Part shown: positions 1 through 10,030 of the stretch, piece after piece | Layout of the letters: each line of letters opens with the position of its first letter | Position numbering within the stretch: the first letter of the stretch is position 1 | Assembly: GCF_000485595.1 (NCBI RefSeq) | Contig: NW_014577160.1 | Coordinates: 439,128-477,310 of the forward strand | DNA length: 38,183 bases | Source: Priapulus caudatus | Lineage: Eukaryota; Priapulida; Priapulimorpha; Priapulimorphida; Priapulidae | Direction: 5' to 3' | Position numbers and translations under genes: made by a program | The notes under the pieces: model-generated | What the model was told of the DNA's origin: nothing | Seen by the model: only the letters and a program-made list of their open reading frames with translations | Databases searched by the model: none

Positions 1-14
1 TCTCTCTCTCTCTC

Positions 15-62
<48 letters not shown>
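1..62. repeat. (TC)n microsatellite at the window edge
   Basis: Almost pure TC dinucleotide tract with one CCC interruption. It runs into the window edge, so its true length is unknown. Confidence 0.95.
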
Positions 63-65
<3 letters not shown>

Positions 66-343
66 TCCACTCTGCTAATCAAACCGCTCTTCTGTGAGTA
101 GTGCTAAGGAGTTATGTATAATTATGTAGAATCGTATTCCCCCTTATAAGTTAACTGTTAAAGTCCATGACTAGGGGACCATTGTCCAACACATCATAAC
201 TAGGTTATTACCACTCGGCATCAAAATGTCGTAACTTTTGCGCAACACTCCTTGTCAAAGGTTACGCTGTTTAGAGATGTTATGTAATAGCTATATATGA
301 TTCTGACAACCGGTTTCAGGACCTCATGGCGTGAGGTGAAGCG

Positions 344-871
344 CTAAAAGAATGGTCTGGATTTATTTGTCACAATTATGTTATTGTTTGTAAATATTCG
401 TAGCACTTTTAAGATTTCAGGAGTGGTGGGCGTGCGTGTGAGTAACGTATACACTCTCGTACTGTATAAAGGATGTACATAGCAAACCGTATAATTAGAA
501 TTGTCGTAAACACTTGTTTTCGCTACGTTACAAATAAAACATTGTGTAGTATTGTAATTCATTAGATATCCTCGATCTTTCTTCGTATTAGTATCGGTTT
601 TTCTCTGCCGAAAACCTGGAGTGAGCAGAAACTCGAACAAATGGATACAAGTGAACAGAATAGTTGAATGATTAGCAATATATATTTTTGCAGCTTCACT
701 TCCCACCGTACAACTTAAAAAAGAAAACAATGCCAGAATATTGTTGATAACGTAGAAGAACCAGTTTGGTACGTAGGCAAAGAGTTCCAGCTTGCGAGTG
801 TGCACCTGACAGCAACTTTCTAAGACCGCATCATCGATGACATCACAATCACTTGATGAACACCAAACCAA
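344..871 (-). CDS. Unrecognised 175-residue open frame, doubtful gene
   Basis: An uninterrupted minus-strand frame with a Met start, rich in Thr, Asn, Tyr and Cys, with a hydrophobic stretch around residues 35-55 that could be one membrane segment. I recognise no domain. Base composition is like the surrounding non-coding DNA, and a frame this long can arise by chance in 38 kb read six ways. It has no recognisable neighbours and no clear splice signals. It could be a lineage-specific small protein or nothing. Confidence 0.12.
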   Translation of the reverse strand: MVWCSSSDCDVIDDAVLESCCQVHTRKLELFAYVPNWFFYVINNILALFSFLSCTVGSEAAKIYIANHSTILFTCIHLFEFLLTPGFRQRKTDTNTKKDRGYLMNYNTTQCFICNVAKTSVYDNSNYTVCYVHPLYSTRVYTLLTRTPTTPEILKVLRIFTNNNIIVTNKSRPFF

Positions 872-1307
872 TTAGTGTTCGCCTTAGATTAATTACCACA
901 AATGTTCTTTACCCTTCTTGAACAAGAATGGGGGGATAGGTACATACACGAGTAATCTAGTTGGACAGTTACTTGAACATCTATCCTTGGCACTAGCACT
1001 GCAACCGCTCCCAATCTGGGTGAGTTATGCTATATGCAGGCCATATGCTACTAAAGCTCAGTATCTATCCTCGGCTCCAGAAAGATTAGCATATCAAGAG
1101 ACTAGGGATTCAATGGAATTTCTGCCTACATTACCTTGACCGTTATGATAATACCACGACGAGCAAGTGTTCGAACATATACAGTTAAACCTGTGTGATC
1201 GAACACCTCTATAGAGCAGCCACCTCCCTATACAGAACACTTCTCGGAAGATCCCTCAAGTTACCCTTGTATGTAAGACGTTGTGTGATTGATTAACTGG
1301 CAGGCAG
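872..1307. other. No gene seen
   Basis: Only short frames, none with a recognisable motif. No strong repeat was noticed. Confidence 0.4.
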
Positions 1308-1445
1308 GGGGAAACATAGTCCGAGATTCCTCTGACCAATGCCCACACCGATGATTTTGGTGGATTTGGTGTGGTAACCCATACCAAATCCACCAAAATC
1401 GTCGGTGTGGGCATTGGTCAGAGGAATCTCGGACTAGGGGAAACA
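1308..1445. mobile_element. 120-bp foldback element with 9-bp target duplication
   Basis: Positions 1317-1436 form a nearly perfect hairpin. The left arm begins TAGTCCGAGATTCC and the right arm ends with its reverse complement; the arms are about 55-58 bp with one mismatch and a few bases of loop. The 9-mer GGGGAAACA flanks both sides (1308-1316 and 1437-1445), as expected for a target-site duplication. There is no coding capacity, so this is a non-autonomous DNA element. Confidence 0.85.
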
Positions 1446-2159
<714 letters not shown>

Positions 2160-2184
2160 TGGTCATGATATTAGTAGAGCTCAT

Positions 2185-2372
2185 AGGGTCTATGTCCCCC
2201 AGGGTACTGCCAGAACGTACCCTAGTCACTATTTGATATGGTTAGGGTTAGAGTTAGGGAGTAGGCGTAGGCGACTCCCTGGACTCGTTAATGGAGTAGG
2301 CGAGGTACGGTCTGGCATATTAGATAGTACCAGGGTACGTTCCGGCAGTACCCCGGGGGACATATAGACCCT
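2185..2372 (+). mobile_element. Inverted-repeat element, family M1, copy 1
   Basis: It starts with GGGTCTATGTCCCCCAGGG and ends with the reverse complement (…GGGGGACATATAGACCC). The TIRs are about 40 bp and contain GTACTGCC(A/G)GAACGTACC. The core holds GGTTAGGGTTAGAGTTAGGG and a short imperfect inverted pair (GGAGTAGGCG / CGCCTACTCC type). Related copies lie at 3043-3296 and 26221-26431. There is no coding sequence. Confidence 0.85.
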
Positions 2373-3042
2373 CTCAGCATTAGTAGACGTAGGCTCATGC
2401 TGTTACCAACACCTAGTATTACAGCAATTGTGCAGGTATGCCTAATATCATGAATACGTATATTTATACATAGGTATAAATATGTATACATTGGTCAGGG
2501 GCATATTATAACATGCACACATACACAGACAATCTGTGTCAATCGGGGAATATCTGTAAGTATGTATCGTACATATGTTAAGATGTGGTCCTGACAGGTG
2601 TATGCATAGACATGATTCTATAATACGCCTATATATAAGTGTCATAAGTGCCTATAGAAATTTCTATAGGTGCCTGAACATAGCTTATAATAGCATGAAC
2701 CTACTAACATACTTATCCTGATATACGACAGAGTATAGATACGTTCATGATAACAGCGTATGCAGGAATCTATGGGTTTATTTTGCTATGTGGTTGATAA
2801 TGGTACCCAGGATTCAGATTGGCAAGATGGGAACACAAGAAAGTCTGATCCTACAGTAGTTCTAGCATGTTACACAACATGTCAGATTAGTCACTATTTA
2901 AAAACACCTGCGAATCTGTGATCTAACAAAATCTCGTAACATTCACCGGGAGCATAGTAACAGGCAGTTAAACGATCGTCAATATAACTATATACATGCA
3001 ATGAGTAAAATGATGAAATTATGTACACATATATTGGCTCAT

Positions 3043-3296
3043 GGAGTCTATGTCCCCCAGGGTACTGCCGGAACGTACCCTGGGTACGGACCGGTATACC
3101 GGAACGCACCCTGGTAACTATTTGATATTGTTAGGGTTAGGGTTAGAGTTAGGGAGTAGGCGTAGGCGACTACCTAGACTCGTTAGAGGAGTAGGCGAGG
3201 TACGGTCCAGCATATTAGATAGTACCAGGGTACGTTCCGGTATACCGGACCGTACCCAGGGTACGTTCCGGCAGTACCCTAGAGGACATAGACCCT
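3043..3296 (+). mobile_element. Inverted-repeat element, family M1, copy 2 (longer)
   Basis: It has the same ends and core as the copy at 2185. The arms are lengthened by extra GGTACGGACCGGTATACC palindromic modules, giving 254 bp. The core contains GTTAGGGTTAGGGTTAG. The extra modules suggest arm growth by duplication, or loss in copy 1. Confidence 0.85.
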
Positions 3297-4459
3297 TTCA
3301 GTCATATATTGCTAGTAAACACATGTTCACGGTAAAATAACCACACATGCACACGAGTAAAATTAATAAATTATGTATAAATTACAGCGTGAACATAGAT
3401 AGGCCCCGGCGGACGACGGATATAATATAAGTATAACTTATAAGTGATAAACATGCCTACACCACGGTAACGTTGTCATGCACTAACAGGCAAGGTTACG
3501 TCAGAGTGCAAGCTAACACCCGCTCCCCATCATATACTGGCAGTAATTTACACACTGTGAAATAAATCGTCTTTTCCTAATCACGTGTGTAAACAAATTG
3601 CACGAGAGTGGGTATGTAGCTCTGGCTGGCATATACGTCATCACAAAATAACTCGAGTAATAAATATGTATATATATATATGTATTTTGATAGCAACAAA
3701 ATTGGGTATTGCTACCAGCATGCAAGCTTTCCCAGGAGAAGCAGGCACATACAGAACCATGCATAGTGATGATTCTACAACCCTCATCCCTTGCTTGTTA
3801 GTCTTTGCACATGGTTTGTTATTTGAGCCACACTTCCTGCTTGCAGTGATCCAACCCAGCAATCAAGGTGGCTTAAAATTACTGACACATGAGTATCAAA
3901 TTTAATAATGAAATCAAATAACCGTGTCAAGATTAAAACACAAATGGTGCTGTAGCATATGTCAACATGACACAACATACCATGGAACATCATAACACAT
4001 CATGGGCTGACATGAGATGCCACAGGCTGACATGCACAAAATTGAGGGAGAATGTGCTTGAAAATAAATACGTAGTGAAAGCGGTCACGTTGTATAAAAC
4101 AACAGGGGTTATGATAAATTCAGATAATAGGAATTGGAATGTGAAAGGTCACGGGTGTACTCACCAACCCTAACAATTAACCAAATCCATGGTAATGCTA
4201 GGCGATGGGATTAAAACAATTTGTTTGAGTAACCTCGAGCACCAATACAAAAATTTGAAGAAGACGGAGCATTAGCACAGTAACGGCGGGATTCAGGAGA
4301 AAGAAAGAGGAGCGGGCCAATGAAAAAGACATGTCAACGTGCCCAACGCAGCATCCGCAGCACGTACGAGACATCTCAACATGGAGAACACCTCGCTCCT
4401 CGCCGCTTTTATGACCGAACGGCGCATCGCCGCGCAAAGTACGGTCCACGATAATGCGA
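3297..4459. other. No gene seen
   Basis: Several short overlapping frames on both strands, none with a recognisable motif. There is a loose CATCA/TGACATG repetition near 3965-4035. Confidence 0.35.
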
Positions 4460-4605
4460 GGTCACGGCAGAGGTCGTGGTGACGCAGCAGAGGTGACAGC
4501 GATGCGGCATAGGCGACACTCATCTAACACAGGTCACGGGCGATTCAGCAGAGGTCACAGTGACGTGTCAAAGGTCACAGTGATGCCACCGGGGTCACTG
4601 CACGA
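4460..4605. repeat. Degenerate tandem repeat rich in AGGTCA half-sites
   Basis: Loose units of about 20 bp of the form GCAGAGGTCACAGTGACG recur from the GAGGTCACGG at 4460 to the GGGGTCACTG near 4600. Several contain AGGTCA followed three bases later by TGAC, the layout of a nuclear-receptor inverted repeat. Binding is an inference only. Confidence 0.5.
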
Positions 4606-5166
4606 CTACCCTTCCTTCATTAATCACTTCTGACCAAACCCGTTGCTGGATAGGAACTGTGTATACCTGCCAACACAACATGAGCATGAGAAACATCACG
4701 CTGGAAGCACGGCATGAAAAATCTGATGCTATTGCAGGGTGCGAAATTAACGCGAGTCCGGAGTCAAACACTCCCTGATTTAATGTCGGACGGCCTGATT
4801 TGATATATAATGCAGGAGTCCGTGTGACTTCCTGAAAATTCTACTAGTTCATTCCAGAGCACGGCCGTATTTTTTCAGCAAATGTCCAAAAAATTTGGCA
4901 GACGTGCATCGCATGAATCCTCAAAATAAGCACATGCGTTAACTTGAACAACATTAACTTGTTGTTAATTGCTTTAGTTTTGAACTTCAGACTGCGGACT
5001 CCATCATTTTGCTGCGGACTCCCTTGTTCAAAAGTCAATTACTACCCCTGCTAATGGATGGTATAAATACATCGAGGAATAAAAAATAGTCCTACAAGCA
5101 TACAGTTTCAACTCTCTCTCTCTCTCTCTCTTTCACACTTTCTCTACTATATTAGGAGTATATTCT
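4606..5166. other. No gene seen; downstream flank of the GDPD-like gene
   Basis: Holds a short (CT)n tract at 5111-5131 and no recognisable coding sequence. It lies 3' of the stop codon of the minus-strand gene that ends at 5167, so it should contain that gene's 3' UTR. No clear AATAAA was seen on the minus strand. Confidence 0.4.
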
Positions 5167-5305
5167 CTACTGCTTTGCTATCCTAGATGCCAATAAGACA
5201 CAACGGATAATTCCCTGTACAAGATAGATCCCTAATGCATACGAACCCAGACTAACCCCGACCCCTGACCAACCACCACAGCTACGTGCCAGGTAATCGA
5301 TCGGG
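5167..5305 (-). CDS. GDPD-like exon h, probable C-terminal exon
   Basis: 139 bp in the correct phase after an acceptor TGCCCCAG. It encodes PIDYLARSC, then a partly hydrophobic tail ending ASRIAKQ and a TAG stop. PIDYLA resembles the (K)LxDYL end of the family, but the rest is not recognisable. The intron before it is only 50 bp. If it is not used, the protein ends at 5352. Confidence 0.55.
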
Positions 5306-8300
5306 CTGGGGCAAAGCAAGAGACGTTGGCGCCACCTGCAGGCCACGTTGCTTACTTGCTGGGGAAATCCGTCATGACTCCGGTGACGTTGAGCCGCTCT
5401 GCGCGCAGCCAATCAGCTTCGTCGTTCAACACCCACAGATACGTGTGCACGCCGCGACGGTCCAGGTGTTCAAAGATAGCACGACGAACCATCAGCCTGC
5501 ACAACATAAGACACCCCAGCATTAGCTACTGCACTACTTTACACAGGTATGTATTGCAATATAAGACACCCCAGCATTAGCTACTGCACTACTTTACACA
5601 GGTATGTATTGCAATATAATTATAAGACACCCCAGAATTAGCTACTGCACTACTCTACACAGGTACGTGTTGCAATATAAGACACCCCAGCATTAGCTAC
5701 AGCACTACACTACACAGGTACGTGTTGCAATATAAGACACCCCAGAATTAGCTACTGCACTACTCTACACAGGTACGTGTTGCAATATAAGACACCCCAG
5801 AATTAGCTACTGCACTACTCTACACAGGTACGTGTTGCAATATAAGATGTCCTTAGCACTATTTACAGTGCTACTCCGCAGTGGTACATTTGCACGCCAC
5901 ACCATTAATCTGCGTAATAAAGGAATAATGATGAAATGGAATTACACTATGATGTAGTTTCCATACTGAACTATTACATGATGTACAATAGTAAATGACA
6001 TGCGATTGCTTGATAAACTTACTTGTCAACAAACCAAAGCAAAAGCCTCCATTTCTTGTTCATAGCAAAAAATTCTTTATCTTTTCTAGGAAGAAAATAA
6101 CATTTTATAAATGTACCATTTTGTGCCATAATTAGAATCTAGCATGTAAAAACCATAAACATTCATAAATCCATAGTTTCTCTTTATTTCACTTGATCTT
6201 GCTCTTTACTTTTTGTTTACACCTTTTGTTACTTTTTACATAAAGATATAGATTATGATATAGACAACAGTAATCTCTCAGCATATTACGTTATATCTGT
6301 CCAACAGCAAAGTAAGAGATAGGTACTTACTTTAAAAAAATACTAGGTAAGAATATCTCGAGAAACTGTTCCTTCATTGGCAAGAATGGCAGCAACCCGA
6401 TGTAGAAAGAAAAAGTTATGATGACGACTCGCCGAAACGAAAACAGAATCGGAATATTCGGATTCTGAAATGCAACAATGAAAAATCCACGACCTAGAAT
6501 GCATAAAATACTGCGATACTGGACATCTGCCATTGCTAACATGCTAGATGATAGAGGGTACTGGCTACCCACCATTGCTAACATGCTAGATGATAGAGGG
6601 TACTGGCTACCCACCATTGTCTCCACGTTAGATGAGATAGTTATTACATTCACTGCTGGCCTATGTTGAACAGCATATATATATTATATATATATATATA
6701 ATAATCGACAGGCACCACACAGCGGTAACAGCATGGCTGCCAACATCGATGCACTAGATGCTAGATGGCACCACTTGGTTACAGTAGTCGTGGCACAAAG
6801 GCGTGCACACCGACCAATGCCCTCACCTCTCTGTGACATTTCTGTATTGTCGTGTGCTTGGCGTTGCCCCACACCGTGATGTGCTCTCGCTGGAACTCAC
6901 GCACCAGCTGCGAAACCTACAATATAAACCGAGCACTTCACTCACTCAGATACCCTGAACTCCCTCCGCACTGCATGACACTAAAGCACTGATTACCTCC
7001 GCCCACGGAGTGGAGGAGGTTATGTGATCGCTCTCGTGTAGTGTGTTCGTGTGTTAGTCCGTTCGTGTGTTAGTCTGTTCGCGCGATCGATATTAGCGCG
7101 TCGAGTTAGCAGCAGGCCAGTCAGTCAGCAGCAGCCAGCAGCGAGCCAGCTCGTAACACATACATGTTACATGGGGCGTATGGCTTATGTCGCTGGCGGA
7201 GGTATGAACTCCGTGAGTGCCCTCTGTCTAGTTTTTGTATGAGTTCTAGCTCTTCCCCACAGACTGCGACTCTAATAACATGCAGTCTAGCTGACACATC
7301 ATTCCCTCCCCTTTCTTGCCATGCAGTCCATGATTAATATACACACACACGCACGCGCACACGCACACACTCACACACACGCACACACACACACACACAC
7401 CACACGCACACGCACACACACATGCTGCCAGTCACCTTCCCCACCCCTACCTCCTCCCTGGCCCTGATCGATGCCCCCTCCCCTGCTACGTACGTCTCTG
7501 ATGAGTCTCTCATCCTCCACCTTGATGTCTATGTTCATCGGTAGATTGCGGAATCTCTCAAACACCTCCCTCAGCAGAGGGATGCGGCAGTCGTCTCCTT
7601 CTGTGTGCTTAACTACAGACAACAAACATCGTGTTACCACGGTAACTCCAGATCACAGAATCTCTTAAACTCCTCCCTCAGCGGAGGAATGTGGCAGTCG
7701 TCTCCTTCTGTGTGCTTAACTACAGACGACAAACATCGTGTTACCATGGTAACTCCAGATCACAGAATCTCTCAAACTCCTCCCCCAGTGGAAGGATGCG
7801 GCAGTCGTCTCCTTCTGTGTGCTTAACTACAGACGACAAACATCGTGTTACCATGGTAACTCTAGATCACAGAATGTCTCAAACTCCTCCCGCAATAGTG
7901 AAATGCTTCAGTCCTCACTCTCCATGTTTCCATGTTTACTCAAACAGTATGAAAGCATCAAGTTGCTAAGCTATCACTGGTAGTCACATAGATTGAATTC
8001 GATTGGAAGCTGAAAGTTTCGCGTTACCATGGCTACTCATGTAGAATGAATTTCTCTGGGAGCTGAAAGTTGCTACACTACCATGGTTACTTGCATGGGG
8101 ACAAGCAGCTGATAACTGCCACATTACCATGGTTACCCATACGAAGTCACGCAGCTGGGAGTTACCAGGTTACCATGGTTACTCACACGACATAAATTCG
8201 ACAGGCAGCTGACGTCTGATTGGCGGCAGGTCGCTGAGACGTGTCTCCGATATGCGCGCGTCATGACCCGTGAGTCGTCGGAGGTCGTCGTCGTGGGCAA

Positions 8301-9513
8301 CGACGACGTGTCCATCTGCCGTCCTCTGGCAGTCGATCTCTAACATGTCCGTGCCGACGCTGACAGCACTGCAATGAACAGATGGGGAAATTAACACCGG
8401 GGTGGGGTGGGGTGGGGTCAAATTAAGTGTTGCCTTTAATTTAATCAGGAATTTCTGGGCAGCATCATGACAAGCTGGAGAGGCACAATGGCAAACATTT
8501 CCTTCAAAGAATGATTATCGAGGTCACTCTGACAACAGCGCTTATGCGGGGGAAAAGGGCAGTACATAGATTACGTGCGATTTATTTTAAAGTCACAAAG
8601 GCACACCAACCACCTGAGAGCAACATGGCCACTTTCTTACCATGAACTCCTTCCAATTTTCTGCAGGCACCACAGCAATTAATGAGGGCGACTATATATA
8701 GCACCTGCCATCAGTGCAACTGCACAACGGAGAAGAAATTTTATTTTGATTCTGCCCACTAATTGAAAGTCTATAACAAAATGGGCTAGTCTGCAGCGAA
8801 ATGAGGAAGTGTGCAGAAATATAACAGGAGAGCATATTATGCAATGGTGGGTGTTTTACTAGATAAAAATTGCATTTAATGCTATAGAGATATCTTCTCT
8901 CCTTTGAAAAATCTCTTTTTGTATGCTTTTAGCTACGCGGACATACGACATACAGTACCATCATAAAAGTGGCACTACACTACAGTAAAACCTGTCAATC
9001 CTGCATAGATTGAACAGCAGATCATTGCAGCCCCATAAAGAAATGGATCGCTGCAATCTCGAGAACTTGTGAAAATCTCTTTCTAGATTTTCACTCTGTC
9101 ACTTGGATCATATTTACACTGGGTTCCCACAATTTGAAAGATACCACACTGCATTTCTAAAGACTCATCCATCCTCATCGTTTTCTTGTATCAAAATATA
9201 AAAAACCTTTGTGTAACTATTAGGTGTCACCTGGCACATCATACAACATTGTAAATACTGGAGGATTAGAAGAGAATGGGTCCAGGAGATTCGAGAAATT
9301 GCACAACCAACTCCTACATCCACTGTCTATATATCAATGCTAGCCACAAGTTCCCTTCTCGCTTAACACTACGTTAGCGAGGGCTACGTTGGCTACGTTG
9401 GCGTTCCTACGACGTGTAACAGTCGGAGAGCCTGGTCGGTTTATATCAATGCTACATGGCCACTACTCACTGTTCAAATGCTGTCATGGTATTCTCCAAA
9501 TTCTCGCCAGCAC
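5167..9513 (-). CDS. GDPD1/GDPD3-like glycerophosphodiester phosphodiesterase (lysophospholipase D), 5' incomplete
   Basis: Eight exons join in compatible phases: 9471-9513, 8187-8368, 7494-7612, 6827-6907, 6331-6464, 6023-6085, 5356-5496 and 5167-5305, about 300 residues. Family hallmarks appear in order: GENLENT, GTDMLEID (metal-binding acidic pair), VVVAHD, RIPLLREVFERF, NIDIK, REHITVWGN, a hydrophobic segment ending GLLPFLPMKEQF, and YLWVLNDEADW…GVMTDFPS. The order and the transmembrane segment before the last third match animal GDE4/GDE7 (GDPD1/GDPD3). That family consists of ER-type membrane enzymes that hydrolyse lysophospholipids and N-acyl-lysophospholipids to lysophosphatidic acids. 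The N-terminal exon with the catalytic HRGG was not found upstream. The exon model is mine; the subfamily choice is less certain than the family. Confidence 0.88.
5356..5496 (-). CDS. GDPD-like exon g (WVLND…GVMTDFPS)
   Basis: 141 bp encoding LMVRRAIFEHLDRRGVHTYL, then WVLNDEADWLRAERL and NVTGVMTDFPS. Asn-Asp and the terminal TD-(F/Y)-P are family hallmarks of the last beta strands. The donor GTAAGC overlaps an in-frame TAA at 5352-5354, so an unspliced transcript would end the protein right here. Confidence 0.9.
5507..5880. repeat. Minisatellite, six 52-60 bp units plus a decayed one
   Basis: Units of the form AGACACCCCAG(C/A)ATTAGCTACTGC… ACACAGGTA(T/C)GT repeat between 5507 and about 5845, then a diverged unit to about 5880. 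It lies in the intron between exons f and g of the GDPD-like gene. Confidence 0.92.
6023..6085 (-). CDS. GDPD-like exon f
   Basis: 63 bp, phase 2 at both ends, encoding KDKEFFAMNKKWRLLLWFVD. Acceptor TTCCTAG after a pyrimidine tract, donor GTAAGTTT. It fits the short weakly conserved linker before the (L)MRRA..H segment. Confidence 0.8.
6331..6464 (-). CDS. GDPD-like exon e (transmembrane segment)
   Basis: 134 bp, entering phase 0 and leaving phase 2, encoding NPNIPILFSFRRVVII…YIGLLPFLPMKEQFLEIFLPS. The roughly 20-residue hydrophobic run followed by LLPFLPMKEQF is typical of GDE4/GDE7 and absent from soluble GDPDs. Acceptor TTTCAG, donor GTAAGTACC. Confidence 0.9.
6530..6625. repeat. 42-bp tandem repeat
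   Basis: Two identical units starting CCATTGCTAACATGCTAGAT, plus a diverged third start at 6614. It lies in the intron between exons d and e of the GDPD-like gene. Confidence 0.9.
6827..6907 (-). CDS. GDPD-like exon d (REHITVWGN)
   Basis: 81 bp, phase 0 at both ends, encoding LVREFQREHITVWGNAKHTT…KCHRE. Acceptor TTCGCAG, donor GTGAGGG. It corresponds to the conserved R-x-x-x-x-VWGN segment of the family. Confidence 0.9.
7340..7425. repeat. (CA)n-type microsatellite
   Basis: Imperfect ACACAC/GCACAC tract in the intron between exons c and d of the GDPD-like gene. Confidence 0.9.
7494..7612 (-). CDS. GDPD-like exon c (NIDIK)
   Basis: 119 bp encoding FKHTEGDDCRIPLLREV…NLPMNIDIKVEDERLIRD, in phase with exon b if the acceptor is CTGTAG at 7613. 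The next AG, closer to the motif, would create a stop. About 70 bp of this exon and its acceptor are repeated twice more upstream (see 7570-7890). The join to the next exon seems about three residues shorter than in relatives. Confidence 0.88.
7570..7890. repeat. 107-bp tandem triplication covering most of a GDPD exon and its acceptor
   Basis: Three 107-bp units start at 7570, 7677 and 7784, with a decayed fourth start near 7891. Each unit contains, on the minus strand, an intron end with GTTACC-x2-GGTAAC, the acceptor CTGTAG, and the first ~70 bp of exon c. Only the unit nearest 7494 continues into the full exon with a donor. The upstream two are exon-like but have no donor. Confidence 0.88.
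7633..8182. promoter_or_regulatory. Cluster of seven RFX X-box-like palindromes
   Basis: GTTACC(A)(T/C)GGTAAC or one-base variants occur at 7633, 7740, 7847, 8023, 8078, 8123 and 8169. The first three are perfect or near-perfect matches to the X-box consensus GTNRCC-N(0-3)-RGYAAC bound by RFX factors. Three sit in a tandem duplication; the other four lie in a looser ~50-bp repeat. The cluster is in an intron of the GDPD-like gene. Function is inferred. Confidence 0.5.
8187..8368 (-). CDS. GDPD-like exon b (metal-binding GTDMLEID)
   Basis: 182 bp encoding AVSVGTDMLEIDCQRT…VVVAHDDDLRRLTG…LPPIRRQLPVEFMS. The Glu and Asp of MLEID and the His of AHD are the expected metal or catalytic residues of the GDPD fold. 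Acceptor TTGCAG, donor GTGAGTAAC, leaving phase 1. Confidence 0.9.
8400..9470. other. Intron of the GDPD-like gene; nothing else seen
   Basis: No recognisable exon, RNA or strong repeat was seen between exons a and b. It begins with a short G-rich GGGGTGGGGTGG run at 8400-8416. Confidence 0.45.
9471..9513 (-). CDS. GDPD-like exon a (GENLENT motif)
   Basis: A 43-bp exon encoding GAGENLENTMTAFEH. The acceptor is TTGAAG and the donor is GTGAGTAG. It enters in phase 1, so the missing exon should end in ...HRGG, and it leaves in phase 2, completed by the first base of the exon at 8368. Confidence 0.85.
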
Positions 9514-9833
9514 CTTCAAATAGAATTAAAACGAAATTAAAACTAATTGATCAGCTTTGTCTCTTGTTGTCTTCGATATAGTCTCTTGGACTTTGAAGAC
9601 TAATCATTGAATCTACGAGATCCAGCCACTTATTGAAGTATGAATGACGAGTCCATGATGGTACGTAATCTTGTAACCTCGTAATGACTGGCGTTTAAAA
9701 TCCAAGGGACTATATTTCGAAGGCATGCACACAGTGACACTGACAAAGTTAATCAAATCGATAAATCAACACTGCAGATAACAGCAATAGATAATGTTGG
9801 CATTGTTGCGTCTCAATAAGGCCATTTTAGTTC

Positions 9834-10030
9834 AAGGATAGAGAACATGGGTCCCAATAAAACCAATGTCATTTACATCTATATAAATATAATATTATAT
9901 CAATATAATAGGTTAGGGTTATGGTTAGGGTTAGGGTTAGGGTTACTGATTAGCGTAGGGTAGGGTTAGAATGTAGGGTTACGGGTTAGGGCTAGCACAT
10001 GGTTATATTGGACGCCATGTTCCTATCCTG
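9834..10030. mobile_element. Inverted-repeat element with TTAGGG-rich core
   Basis: The left arm at 9834-9868 (AAGGATAGAGAACATGGGTC…) pairs imperfectly with 9998-10030 (…ACGCCATGTTCCTATCCTG). The centre (9910-9992) is built of TTAGGG and variants, with at least five exact copies. No target duplication was resolved. Confidence 0.65.
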
